Assembly: GCF_000165425.1 (NCBI RefSeq)
Contig: NW_001799034.1
Coordinates: 62,001-126,000 of the forward strand
DNA from: Paramecium tetraurelia
Taxonomy: Eukaryota > Ciliophora > Oligohymenophorea > Peniculida > Parameciidae
DNA length: 64,000 bases
Direction of reading: 5' to 3'
Shown: in pieces, positions 1 through 10,723 of the stretch
Layout of the letters: every line of letters begins with the position of its first letter
Position numbering within the stretch: the stretch's first letter is position 1
Program-made: the position numbers and the translations under genes
Notes under the pieces: generated by a model
Told to the model about the DNA's origin: nothing
Seen by the model: the letters and a program-made list of their open reading frames with translations, nothing else
Database searches by the model: none

Positions 1-3000
1 CGGGTTTAGTATCCAATTCCCTTCCTTATTGTTTGAAGACGGATTTGTAATTCATAAGCAACTTAACATAGTTCTTAGCAATTGCTATGGCTGGTTTTTT
101 TCTTGTGCTCTTACGATATTAACTAAACCAAACTCCTTAGACTTTAAACACAACAGTCTTACGGCCATCAATCCATAAGTGCTTCTCCACATATTCTTCT
201 ATCTTTTTCAATATTTCCATCTTTTCAATGAAATTCGAATGGATATCAAGATTCTGATTCAGGATTGTCAACTACCTTCTATACTTCTCATGTTAACTCT
301 CCTTCAAACCATGTCTAAGTTTGTTTTGATTCTCCTAAAATACTATGGTTCTTCTCCAATCAAGATTTCTTATCAACACTAGATGTCTTCTTAAGAAGCA
401 TTTTCTGAAAGTGAAACGATCATCTGTCCACAACTTTTAATGAGGATTGAGTTCATTCAGCATTTTCAGAAATTTGAGAGTCTTAAAGAAGAAAGCCTTT
501 TGCTTTTGTTGTATTTCTGGGTCAGTAGAATCCTTCAATTTAAATTTCATAGCCCAATTAGAAGGTCTGCCAGCCAAATATTTCCTTAAAGTTTCAATGG
601 ATTCCTTTTTCTTTTTTGATTTGGCATCTTCATCTTCCATAGTAGTGGATGCACTTAATTTAGATTTCGATTTCTTTTTTGATGACTCTGATTTCAATGC
701 ACTCCTTGGTGATGATTTCATACTTTTAGGGGAATTATTATTTTATTATTATTTCTCCTTTTACTTCTACTTGTTCACAATATAATCTTCCACATCAGAA
801 TCTGAACTAATTTCTTCGTATTAACATGTCTTCTATTCTGATAATAAACAACCATAAATCTTTTGAGTCGGATATCTTTTGATATCATCGTCTCCTTGGT
901 TTTCTGATGATTACTTTTCACTTGAGCCCATAAACTTCTCAATAGTACTCTTGATCAAATATTAATGTCTTTGCATTAAATTCTATATTTCGTAAGGTAT
1001 CTCTCCAAATATTGAACCTTCAATATACCTTAAAAAGAAATTAGACAACAAGATGATTAGAAAGAAAGCGAGCAAACTTATTGTTGGATTGTAATCAACG
1101 ATTCTGTCTCTCGAATAAGAAATCAAACCACTATTCGAAACTAAGGATAGATATGCCAATCCTTCAAGCACATCATTCCACACTCCAATTGTAGATTCCC
1201 CTAGTGGCAATGGTCTTTACATATCATTCAACAATTTCAACTTGTCTGTCTGCAATTCCACCACGTTCCAAATGAAAGCAATGAAAAAACATAATGGAAA
1301 TGTCGTACCAAATAACACCAACATTGAATATTAGAGAGTGATTTCCATATATTCATCTACAGTACCATATCTTTCAGGACTGATAACGTAGGACTCTTTG
1401 TACAAGAATTCATTTTCAATAAAATTATTTATTTTTTCGAAGGGATTTGTCTCTCTTGTAATGGTTTCTTTCTTTTGAGTATCTTATTTCTCAGAAACAT
1501 TTTGTTCATTAGCCTATTTCGAAGATGCTCTATCAGGAGATAGACTTGGTGACTTTTGGGAATTCAAATCATCATGTCTCACATCCTCATCATCCTCTCT
1601 GATCTCATCAATCTGAGAAGTGAGTTTCTTGTTTTTTTAGACTTCCACATTTTCTTCTTTTTTCTCCCTCAATTATCGCAGAAATACTATCACTTTTGGT
1701 TTGATGATTTCCCAAATGTTCAATGAAAATTGTATTAAGAATATGGTCGAGAAATGATATTAAGCATGCTTCAAACAATCATCATTTATACAATGCAAAC
1801 CTACTTTCTAAAATATAAAAGCATATTACTTTATGTCCAAACATGATTTCAACCACTGGTCCACAGAGTGCAAAAAAAGATAGGAAATACTTCTTAAAAA
1901 CAAAATTGGTCTCATATTCTGTAATTGTTTTGTGATTCTCATAATCAGTCAATGACCCTGCTGTCTTGTCAAAAAAAGGATCCAAAATCAGAATCACTAT
2001 TAAATTGACTAAAGCTGGGATGGTTACTGACAGTTAAGCAACACCATTGCCAATCAAATTTTCAATTTCCTTTGTAGTTTGTAATTTCTCAGAAAAATAA
2101 AATATACCAATTACAATACCAACATAGACTCCCAAAATACCTATTTAAATCAAAAGAGTCAATAGAATTCTCATAAACTTTTTGAGATCCGAATAATTCA
2201 AAGTATTCAAATTATCATTCTCAATTGATCTTTCATAATTACCCACAAAGTCAGATCTCTATTAAGCCTACTCTCCTGATCCTCCTTCGCCTTAACCATA
2301 TTGTGCTGCAAACACTTTCTCTCTCTGCTACCATAAGTCATATATCAAATTAGCCCATTAGATTTAAATCATACCAAATATGATTTGAGGCATTATGTAA
2401 TTATAATCATTTTGATTCCAAACCAACAATTGAATTATACTAATTATCAAACCTATAAACCCGATAGGTAACAGCATCATCGTATAATAACCCAAAAATG
2501 TAAAATACAAAGCAATTTTCTCTCCATAATACTCTCGAATTTATTAAGTTGGAATGAACCAGGGTTATTTATACTCAAATCGCCAAATGAAGGCCAAATT
2601 CTCTAACTTAGGAGTCACGTAACTGTAATCATTTAGGATGTATTTATTAGGCCCTCTCTTATCTTGGGCCTCATGATGCTTGAGTTCTCGATAGAAATAC
2701 GTATATTAAGTTTCCTTTAATATAATTTCATTGTCGTATTCCTCTTCAAATAATGGATCGAATAGTTATTTATTTGACTTGCCAAACAGTTCAAAATCGT
2801 CACTTAAACAAAATGCTGAAATAGCAAGATTTCTAGAGAACAGAATTGAGAAATTGATTTTTTCACCCAAGGCCAAGTTATTCAGCTTCATTCTCTCCAT
2901 AGTAGAAAACAATGAGATCCTCCCTGTCTCAGTGACTCGATACTTCTTCCATATGGAATTCATTTTGATCTGTTGACTGAATGCAATGTTTTTAGGAGTA

Positions 3001-4864
3001 ATGCTATAGGGAATGAAAGGCTCAAAAGGTTGGATCCCAATAATATCCCAAATTGTAAATAACTACCTATTCTGATAGTTGGTGACTTCCAATCCCTCTT
3101 ACAGCAATTCAAGGTAATTCATTGCTAGCATCTCTCTTTTTGATGCTTTGATCTATCTGCTGGTGACTTTCTTGTAACTTGGCAAGTGGAAGTAACTTTT
3201 AATTAGACTGTACTTATTTTAGATCACTCTCTGTTCTAAGACTATTTTATAAATTCCCTTGAGAACTCGATAGATATCGTTGGGTCTGCCATGCAATTGA
3301 ATTTCTTGTTCAATCTGTTCTTCGGAGACAAATTCTTCTAATTTTTTGATTTCTGACATCTTGAGATTCTCCAACATCTAATCATTTGGAAATCTTTATT
3401 TATATAGATGATAGGGCGTTCTATTAATAGTCAATGCTCGGTCATTATCAATCTTGAATGCTTCTCTGAATTATTTGATTGGTTATTTGAGATACATAAG
3501 ATATGAGTAATATGCAGACCACATGGCGTCGGTTGGTCCATCAAATTCAATAATGTCTTCGGATCCTTCTTTGGAGAATAATTGCTGATTCAATTGTGAC
3601 AGATTCAATTCTCTGGCTATTTTTTTGAAGTTGATTTCTTAGAGTAACTCTTAGATTTTTGGTTTTAAATAGAGAAAGTTTTCTGAGAGTTATTCATTAG
3701 CATACTCTTCTGGATCTCTCCATAATCTATTGTTCAATCTCAAAGGCCGTAGATTTTTGTCCACAGGTTCCAAGGAGAGCAGGTCTGAGAATTGCAAGTA
3801 CAATTATTTAGTAATTTAATGTGTTTAGGCTACTATTCCCAAATTCTGGTCGCATTGATATAGGACAACGAAGATGATTGCCCCATTTTTAGATAGAAAC
3901 TGTCTCAAATTGAATCCAGTTTTAGATAATTGAATCATTACTATATGTCTAATAAGAGTGGTGAAGTCCTGTGTGTCATTTTTAGTACGAATCCACTCCT
4001 TTTTTGCATTGTCATATTGAAAGTAATTTCCCTTGGCCATTTTATACTTCGTTTTGCTCTTATTCAATTTGTCATAATCCAGATTGAAGATTTCCTTGAT
4101 TGCCTATAATTTATTGCCCTTAACGGTTTATTTAATAGCTCTTAGTTTATTATCGATTTTCATAGCAGCCAGAGCAAGTTTATCACTTTCACCTCCTGCA
4201 CGCATTAAGCCTTAAGTCTTCTTCTTCTTTTTGGACTTCAATTTCTCTTCGTCATCCTCGCTGTCCTAAACTATTTCTTCGATTGGAGCCTCATCATCAT
4301 CAAAGACTTAGGCCAACATAAACAAACTAGCCTCAATGGCTTTGAGAAAGACTAAGTTATCAATGACTTCAAAGTCTGTTCCACTATTTTTGAGATTGAA
4401 ACTATTCATACATAAAGTGATGGCTTCCATGGGAGACATCTAAGACACATATTCTACTTCGGGGGAATCTGGATTTGGGAAACTAGATTTAAATCTATAA
4501 ACAACCTTAAAACCACATCGCCCATATGATAATCGAATTCATCTACATATTCAAAACTACTCTTCATTTTGGTTATTCTCCCTTTTTCAGTTGATCTATG
4601 ATCTAAATATTCTAGAAATTCCTCATCCTCCTTCTCATCCAATTATCGACCCATAATCAATTTCAGATACAAATAATAAACTTTCGATAACTTCTCTGTA
4701 TATCTCACTCGATACTTTTATTCCTTCTGAGGTTCTTGCTCCTCATTCTATTTTTGCACATTGAAAATAGTCTCTATGAATTGATCATTCATCTAACCAG
4801 AAATCCGTTTTGTTCCCAGCTAGTCCAAATCATTGCTCTTACTTAATGGCAATGGGCTGTTCAT
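1..4864 (-). CDS. Anoctamin (TMEM16) family membrane protein with long C-terminal extension, partial
   Basis: Anoctamins are multi-pass membrane proteins acting as Ca2+-activated chloride channels or lipid scramblases. The family is recognised from the block around 1790-1990 (LTDYENHKTITEYE, matching the anoctamin LTDWENHRTQTEYE) and the block at 986-1210 (GVWNDVLEGLAYLSLVSNSG, then FGEIPYEI). Hydrophobic segments alternate through about 1000-2700. The start is the ATG at 4862-4864 (MNSPLPLSKS), and the N-terminal third is charged and presumably cytosolic. A clear 23-nt intron lies near 4473-4506 and another, about 36 nt, near 1745-1810. After the last membrane segment the frame does not meet TGA: it continues through a Q- and K-rich linker (about 720-780) into a lysine-rich region and off the left edge. 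It is open for about 240 codons beyond 721, so either the protein has a large cytosolic tail or an undetected intron hides a gene boundary. Confidence 0.85.
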
Positions 4865-5544
4865 CCTTTTTATTAATTAAAATTATATATAATTTAAATT
4901 TCTATTCTCAAAATTGACAAAACTATAGTGATCTGCACGCTCTAAATCATACCCTCACTTCTGAATACTGATGAAATACCTAAAAATACTCATTTTTTAA
5001 TTAGATGGGTACTATTATAATTGGATTTCTTATTGTAAATTCAGAATGATAAGTATATGATTTGGATAATCAAATCAATAAATATTAAAAACGATAAAGT
5101 TACATCTATACAACAGAATCAAAGCAGAAGGGTATTTTATATGAACATTATATCACAAAACTAATTCATTAAAAAACGAAAGATTTATTTAATTTAACCA
5201 TTCCATTTCAATTGAATTTGAATTCAGATTATTCTCTACTTTACTCTTCTCTTCCATAATAATTATTATTATCTAATAATATTGATACTCAAAATTAGAA
5301 TGAAATTAAGTTACCTCAATAAAGATTATATTTTTATTCAAAGTTATGAGAAGTAATTCAGATAACCAAGCATTATTGTATATGGTAATCGAAAGGTAGG
5401 TATTTATATATCTATCCAAAATTGAACTTAAAATGTATATCAATATTTTATGTTAAATTGATTTCTAGTATAAATAATACGGAATGAATTATATATAATG
5501 ACAACTTCTGTGTGCTGTATTATTTAAATAATAAAGATATCGAA
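4865..5544. other. Intergenic, divergent promoter region
   Basis: About 680 AT-rich bases between the divergent starts of the anoctamin and the Rab gene. No frame free of TGA looks coding and I see no repeat. Promoters of both genes presumably lie here. Confidence 0.6.
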
Positions 5545-6249
5545 ATGATCAAGGAATATGATTATTTGTTTAAGCTAGTGATCGTTGGCAATTCAGGAGT
5601 TGGCAAATCTTCACTTCTGTTAAGATTTTCAGATGACACATTCAGCGATTCCTATTTAACTACAATCGGTGTAGATTTCAGATTTAAAACTCTCGAAATT
5701 GATGGAAAAAAAGTCAAATTGCAAATCTGGGATACTGCTGGTTAAGAGAGGTTTAGAACTATTACAAGTGCATATTACAAAGTATCCAATTATTTATAAA
5801 ATAAGGGAGCTGATGGTATTGTTTTAGTCTATGATGTGTCTTCCCTTGCCACATTTGAAGATATTGACAAATTTTGGATCAATGAAGTGGACTCATATGC
5901 TGAAAAAAATGTCGAATTATTATTGCTGGGAAATAAAAGTGACATTGAGGAAAAAGTGTAATTGCCCATCTCCTCTATTATAGAGTAACTACACAAAAGG
6001 CCTTAGACTATGCTGGAATAAGGAAAATGGCACACATGGAAGTGAGTGCCAAGACTGCTGATTAAGTGTCTAAAGCCTTCCTTTCTTTAGCTAGAAAATT
6101 GATAGCCAAAAAGGATTCTCAAGGATCAAAAGGATCAGGGTATCAATTATCTCATTATTGCAAGGCCTCAAAAAACTCAGCAAACACCTGGATAGAAAAT
6201 TGGATAGCAGAGTGAAGAAAATAAAAAAGAAAAAGAAGGATGCTGTTGA
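5545..6249 (+). CDS. Rab-family small GTPase (Rab1-like)
   Basis: Membrane-traffic GTPase of 209 aa. It has the P-loop GNSGVGKS, switch I with TTIGVDF, switch [19 protein letters not shown], the NKSD base-recognition motif and VSAK near the end, followed by a C-terminal CC, the expected double geranylgeranylation signal that anchors it to membranes. The [20 protein letters not shown] opening and the ITSAYY region are closest to Rab1, which works in ER-to-Golgi transport, but the subfamily is a judgement by eye. Three introns of 24, 26 and 25 nt (5782-5805, 5958-5983, 6140-6164) restore one frame from ATG 5545 to TGA 6247-6249. The Q of the switch II GQE is encoded by TAA, direct evidence for the ciliate code. 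Its 3' end faces the SWIM gene 54 nt away. Confidence 0.93.
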
Positions 6250-6302
6250 ATGTATGAATACGTTTGAAGTATTTACTTATTTTAATAATCCTTAATTGGA
6301 AC

Positions 6303-6698
6303 TCAAAATGTGTTTATAAGTCCAAGGTATTCTTCGTCTGTAATTCTCACTTGAGATGTACAAATCTCTAATTCATCAGCTATCATGGCTGCTAAAATAT
6401 GAGGGCAAAATTAGAACTCACGAGCGTTGAATTTCTCACAATTGCAGATGTAGTTATTGGCCTTGTAGACTTTAATAACTTTTAAATTCAATTCTTTGAT
6501 AATATAAATAGCTTTGTTTGCTTAGATTGGAATTTTGGTGATGGGAATTTTGTTCTCAATCAAGTAAAATGCCTCTTCATAGTGTTTGTGGAGATCAAAT
6601 AAATTTTTATGGGCTTCCAAAGATTTATCATCAATTTGCCCCTTGAATAGCCCAACCACTCTTGAAACTTATTATTATGTTACTTACAATAATTCCAT
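6303..6698 (-). CDS. Small SWIM zinc-finger protein, ZSWIM7/SWS1-like
   Basis: Intronless 131-aa protein. Near the C-terminus it has a SWIM pattern C-x-C-x(10)-C-x-H (CNC...FCPH) followed by a short helix ILAAMIADE. The N-terminal half is helical (EAHKNLFDLHKHYEEAFYLI). A short helical region followed by a single SWIM finger is the architecture of SWS1/ZSWIM7 of the Shu complex, which assists Rad51 paralogues in homologous recombination. That assignment rests on domain order and length only. The start at 6696-6698 gives MELLQV; a possible 20-nt intron just after it was rejected because splicing it would put TGA in frame. Confidence 0.65.
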
Positions 6699-7032
6699 TG
6701 AAATTAATATTATTATATCAATCCTTTTTTGTAAGGGTATTATTCTTGAAAATAAATATACATAATCAATATTATCATCTTCATTACTTTCACTCAGAGA
6801 TTTTCAAGATTCTTTCAGTTTTTTTTTTTCTAAATTCGCAAGTACTTTTGTTTAAAGGTCATTTATAACTATTAATATAAAGAATTCAATACTTTAATTA
6901 ATCAATTGATGATCCTTCTACATCTTTTAATAAGATTTTGTAAAAGTATCCAATTTAGTATTTATTTCTGATAAAGTAGAGTCTAATGAATTAATTTAAT
7001 ATTAAAATTAAGAATTATCTTCATTATATTAT
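6699..7032. other. Intergenic, AT-rich
   Basis: About 330 bases between the start of the SWIM gene and the stop of the next minus-strand gene. I see only AT-rich sequence with a T-run near 6821-6830. Confidence 0.5.
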
Positions 7033-8235
7033 TCATTGTTAATTAGTGACTAATAATAAGTTGATAATTTTTACTGAATATGGAGTTTGTTTCTTTGTTA
7101 CTAGATTTTTCAAGATCACCAAAGAAAATAGAAATACATTAGCCAAAACACCAAAAAATTACATTGGATAATTCGTATAATATTATAAATAGGAATGAGT
7201 TAGAACATATTATAACAATTCTTCTTAATAAAGAGGTTTATTTTCTATCTCAATTCCTATATTATATAATGTATGAGTATAGTCTGAGCAAGAGAATTTA
7301 TTATCAAATGAGCATGATGGTTATTGTGATATTGAATTAATGGGATCGCTTGAATTACTATTATTTTAGATTTCATTTTGAAATTAATTATTTAATATTT
7401 CTTTACTAATATGTTGAGTATGGTCATGATGATTATCATGATCGTGATTTAAATGCCCATTACTTGCATATTCATTTGCATGAGGGTCAATCAAAGTATT
7501 TTCTTAATCTTATTAAATTTCTGCTTATATTTAATCATCATTTTAACCATTATTATTTATTTCATTTTATTATTCTAATTCTCGAATTTCTGGATTTTGA
7601 TCATAATTCTCTTCCCTCAATTATTCTGGAATGATTTAAATATCTTCATTAACTTCTGAATCTAAATTTTGATTAGATATTTATTCTGACTATTAATTTA
7701 ATAATTCATCTAAATTCACAATTATTTCTTCATTTTGCTACGATTACTCCTATTCCTATTATTGGATATCATCTTAATTTTGAATATTTTCATTATTTTC
7801 AACTATTGGTACATTCTCTTAAACTTATAATTATTCAACATTTTCTTATATAATTTCAGCAGTATATATATTATCTTCTATTACAAAATATTCTGGATCT
7901 TTGCTTTTTGGTTATTCTTAATATTGTGGAATCTCATCTTAAACTTGGATTTACTCATCAGTTTATTAAATTGTTGCTTGGTCACTTTATTATGAATTGA
8001 TCTAATCTACTTAAATAGTGATGTCTTATTATTATGTTTCAAGCTATTCAGATTATTTCACTTCTTCTTAATCTTATATTTATTCTTCAATTGATTCAAA
8101 ATCATTTTAAGCATTTGCATCATTAAATTATTCAATTTAATCTCTCTTATATTAATCCCCCTTGAAGTGTTGTTTGATGATTAACCTACTTTGAGAGACT
8201 ATAAACATTAATACTACAAGTTGAAATAACTTCAT
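7033..8235 (-). CDS. Secretory single-pass membrane protein with Q/E-rich lumenal domain and His cluster
   Basis: A single uninterrupted 400-aa frame in which dozens of glutamines are written TAA or TAG. The N-terminus MKLFQLVVLMFIVSQS is a signal peptide. It is followed by about 220 residues of low-complexity Q, E, D and N sequence, a histidine cluster (HLNHDHDNHHDHTQH, around residues 260-275), a short region with CSFDNKFSCSDY, and one membrane span FFGVLANVFLFSLVILKNLV about 25 residues from the C-terminus. The layout predicts a type I protein with an acidic lumenal or extracellular part. The His cluster could bind metal; that is inference. I do not recognise a family. Confidence 0.8.
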
Positions 8236-8707
8236 AAAAATTGCTCGTAACACAATGGTTTATAATCTTTATTAGTAATATGAATTGTTAATTTTATAAT
8301 GTATGTAAAAATATCATTTTTTATTTTTTATGTTTGAGCACACTTATTTTACCATCTATCAAACAATATTGATCCTTCTACTACTCTTAACCTTGGTCAA
8401 GGTATTGAGTTTGGAAGGTTTCTCAATTCTTCCTACTTGTAATGTATTTATGAGAATGATAATTATTTTTATAAAGAACTCTAGTGTTTAAGTTTATCAT
8501 ATAACTAAAGGCTATTGTAAGATCATTGTGATTACTGTAGTTATTAGTACGATAGATCATATTAGATGGCTAGGATTAATATTAAAAAATATATAACTGA
8601 TCATCATATTGCGTTTGAAAAAATAATGGTTCGTATTAATAAGGGTTTGATAAGTGATTCTGAGTTTGAAGCAATTGTAATAATAAAAACATCTTAGGAA
8701 CTTCAAC
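8236..8707. other. Intergenic, divergent promoter region
   Basis: About 470 bases between two divergent genes. A stretch near 8625-8700 reads as an open frame with a possible 21-nt intron, but it is not in frame with the following gene and ends in TGA, so I do not call it. Confidence 0.45.
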
Positions 8708-9263
8708 ATGTATAGATACATCTCAGAACTTGGATTTAGAACACCAGCAATCATTAATTCTCTCAAAATATTCATTAGAGATTTCAAAGATGTGCCATCT
8801 GTCTCAGTAACCAGATTAAATTCCGAACAAATCTACTCTGCTCTTGAGATCCATTCTCTACCCTGGCAGCCATCAAGTGACTCTTCAAAGCTTGTCAAAG
8901 AATTCAAATTCAACTCATTCAAGGAAACTTTTGCATTCATGGGATCAATTTCCACAATCGCCGATGAAATGCATCGTAATATTTTAAAATCTATAATTAT
9001 TAGATTATCCAAAGTGGACATAAAAAGAAAACGTAGTTACTGTAGAGATAACAACACCTGAGTGTTCCGGAGTTTCTGTAAAAGACATTCTTTTGGCTTA
9101 CTCAATGGAATAATTGGCAAATGAAGTCTCATCTACCTAAATTGCAACTGTATGCGACGGGCCAAAGGTTATTGACACTTAAATACTACAAAATTGGAAT
9201 TCAAACTTCTCTAAGACTGAGGAAATGCTCCAAAGTTTTTAGAAGACTACAGCTCAACTTTGA
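8708..9263 (+). CDS. Pterin-4a-carbinolamine dehydratase-like protein, copy 1
   Basis: 175 aa after removing one 28-nt intron (8976-9003). The PCD/DCoH fold is recognised from LVKEFKFNSFKETFAFMGSI, ADEMHHYPKW, and TPECSGVSVKDILLAYSMEQ, matching the order helix, HHP loop, strand, GLT.KD. of the family. PCD recycles tetrahydrobiopterin for aromatic amino acid hydroxylases. In the canonical enzyme the active site uses an H-H-P pair and a third His just before the GG(L)T turn; here the pair reads H-Y-P and the third position is Pro, so classical activity is doubtful. The N-terminal 27 residues (MYRYISELGFRTPAII...) are basic and hydrophobic and could be a mitochondrial presequence. The next gene is a paralogue of equal length. 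Confidence 0.85.
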
Positions 9264-9673
9264 TTTTATACCCAATATATAATAATTTCTTTAGATTATT
9301 TACATAATTAATATAAGATACAATAGAAATTATTATAAAATTATATAATTATAATAATTTTTCAGTTTTTTCAACAACATAATTAACGCAACATAATATA
9401 ATTGTTATCTTTCGCAACGTGTTAAATCTGAACAGTATAAGTGAGAAGGTCTAGTTTAATACAAATGGACAGTGTATTTAGAGAAATGATTCCTTAAAAC
9501 TGAAAATTGATTTTTCTCTTAAAATGAGATTAATGGAGGGTAAGATGAATGTTGTTCAATTTAATTATAAATTGAAATTAAGAGATATTAAGATGACAAA
9601 TTATTAATTTAATTACATACTTAAAATTGATTTAAATACTTTAAAGAAAATCGTTTTAGTATTATTAAAATCT
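9264..9673. other. Intergenic between tandem PCD-like genes
   Basis: About 410 AT-rich bases with no convincing coding frame, presumably holding the promoter of the second copy. Confidence 0.5.
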
Positions 9674-10248
9674 ATGTACAGAAAGTTGACCTCTAATAGC
9701 AATCAAGCAATTGCCAATGTCTTAGGATTAAAGTTTTTGCTAAGAGACTATTCTGAGATTGCTTAGAAGCAATTCACAAAATTAAGTCAAGATGAGGTCA
9801 ACTAACTTTTGATCATCTAAGAGTTAGATGAGAATTGGAATTTGGTATTTAATTAAAATTGATGATAGAATGTAAATAGCTTGAGTAGAAAGTACTAGTT
9901 CTTGAAGTTTCAGGACTCGTTTAGTTTCATGAGCCAAATATCATAGATAGCCGATTAGATGAAACGTATTAATTATTAAAAAATTTAGATTATCCAAAAT
10001 GGTTCAATAAGAACGGACTTGTTTAAATGGATCTGATGAGTCCAGAGGCACAAGGAGTAACTTTTAAGGATGTTATTCTTGCTCACTCAGCTGAACACAT
10101 CGCTTAAGTGATCATGAGTTAGCCAAAGACTTCAATATTCGACAACTGTGACATTCACCTGGAGAATCTTATATCCTCCTGGAACAACAATTATTAGAGA
10201 ATTCAAGGACTCAACCATGTCTTTGAAAGATCTGTAAATTACATTTGA
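9674..10248 (+). CDS. Pterin-4a-carbinolamine dehydratase-like protein, copy 2
   Basis: 175 aa, exactly the length of copy 1, after removing introns of 24 nt (9845-9868) and 23 nt (9966-9988). Key segments are FQDSFSFMSQISQIADQM, KHYPKW, and SPEAQGVTFKDVILAHSAEH. The second intron interrupts the same histidine codon, in the same phase, as the single intron of copy 1, proving shared ancestry. The family's H-H-P reads H-Y-P with K before it, and the third active-site His is again Pro (TPEC in copy 1, SPEA here), so both copies share the same departures. A role as a structural or partner-binding DCoH-type protein, or a different reaction, is possible; this is inference. The first intron has no counterpart in copy 1. 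Confidence 0.82.
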
Positions 10249-10723
10249 TTAAATATAATGATAATTTCTTAAAAATTCATTATCAATTCAGTTTCCTCTG
10301 AAGAAGATATCGGAAGAACTACATAATATAAATCATCTCAATCAGATTTATGATTAGATTATGATGATATATATATTGGTGGTGTTTCTAGAAGATGAAA
10401 TGTTTGTAAAAATAAATTGGTTCATTTTTTTCGAAAATAATTAAAGCAATTAAATGCTAAAGGGCAATAATAATATATTTAAAATATTAAGTTATTGAGT
10501 GTTTATGCTTGTGTTGGATACATTTGCTATCTGATAAACCATTTACTTGTAAAGTAGATGCCTTAAGATTTGATAATTAAGTAAATTATGAGTGCAATCT
10601 CTTTTGTATGAGTATTTGATAAGCTGTGGTAATGGGATTATAGGAAAATCAAAGGAAATTTGTTGGATTTTGTAGATAAGATGTGTGGAAGCAACTTTCG
10701 ATTATTATTAGATTTAATATTTA
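10249..10723. other. Intergenic, AT-rich
   Basis: About 475 bases. An upstream exon carrying an organelle-targeting sequence for the following gene could hide here, but I could not join any ATG to it in frame. Confidence 0.4.

Noticed and set aside
447-785. Plus-strand ORF of 112 aa
   Set aside because: Mirror of the lysine/serine-rich minus-strand anoctamin tail; the minus frame has the coding character and continues on both sides.
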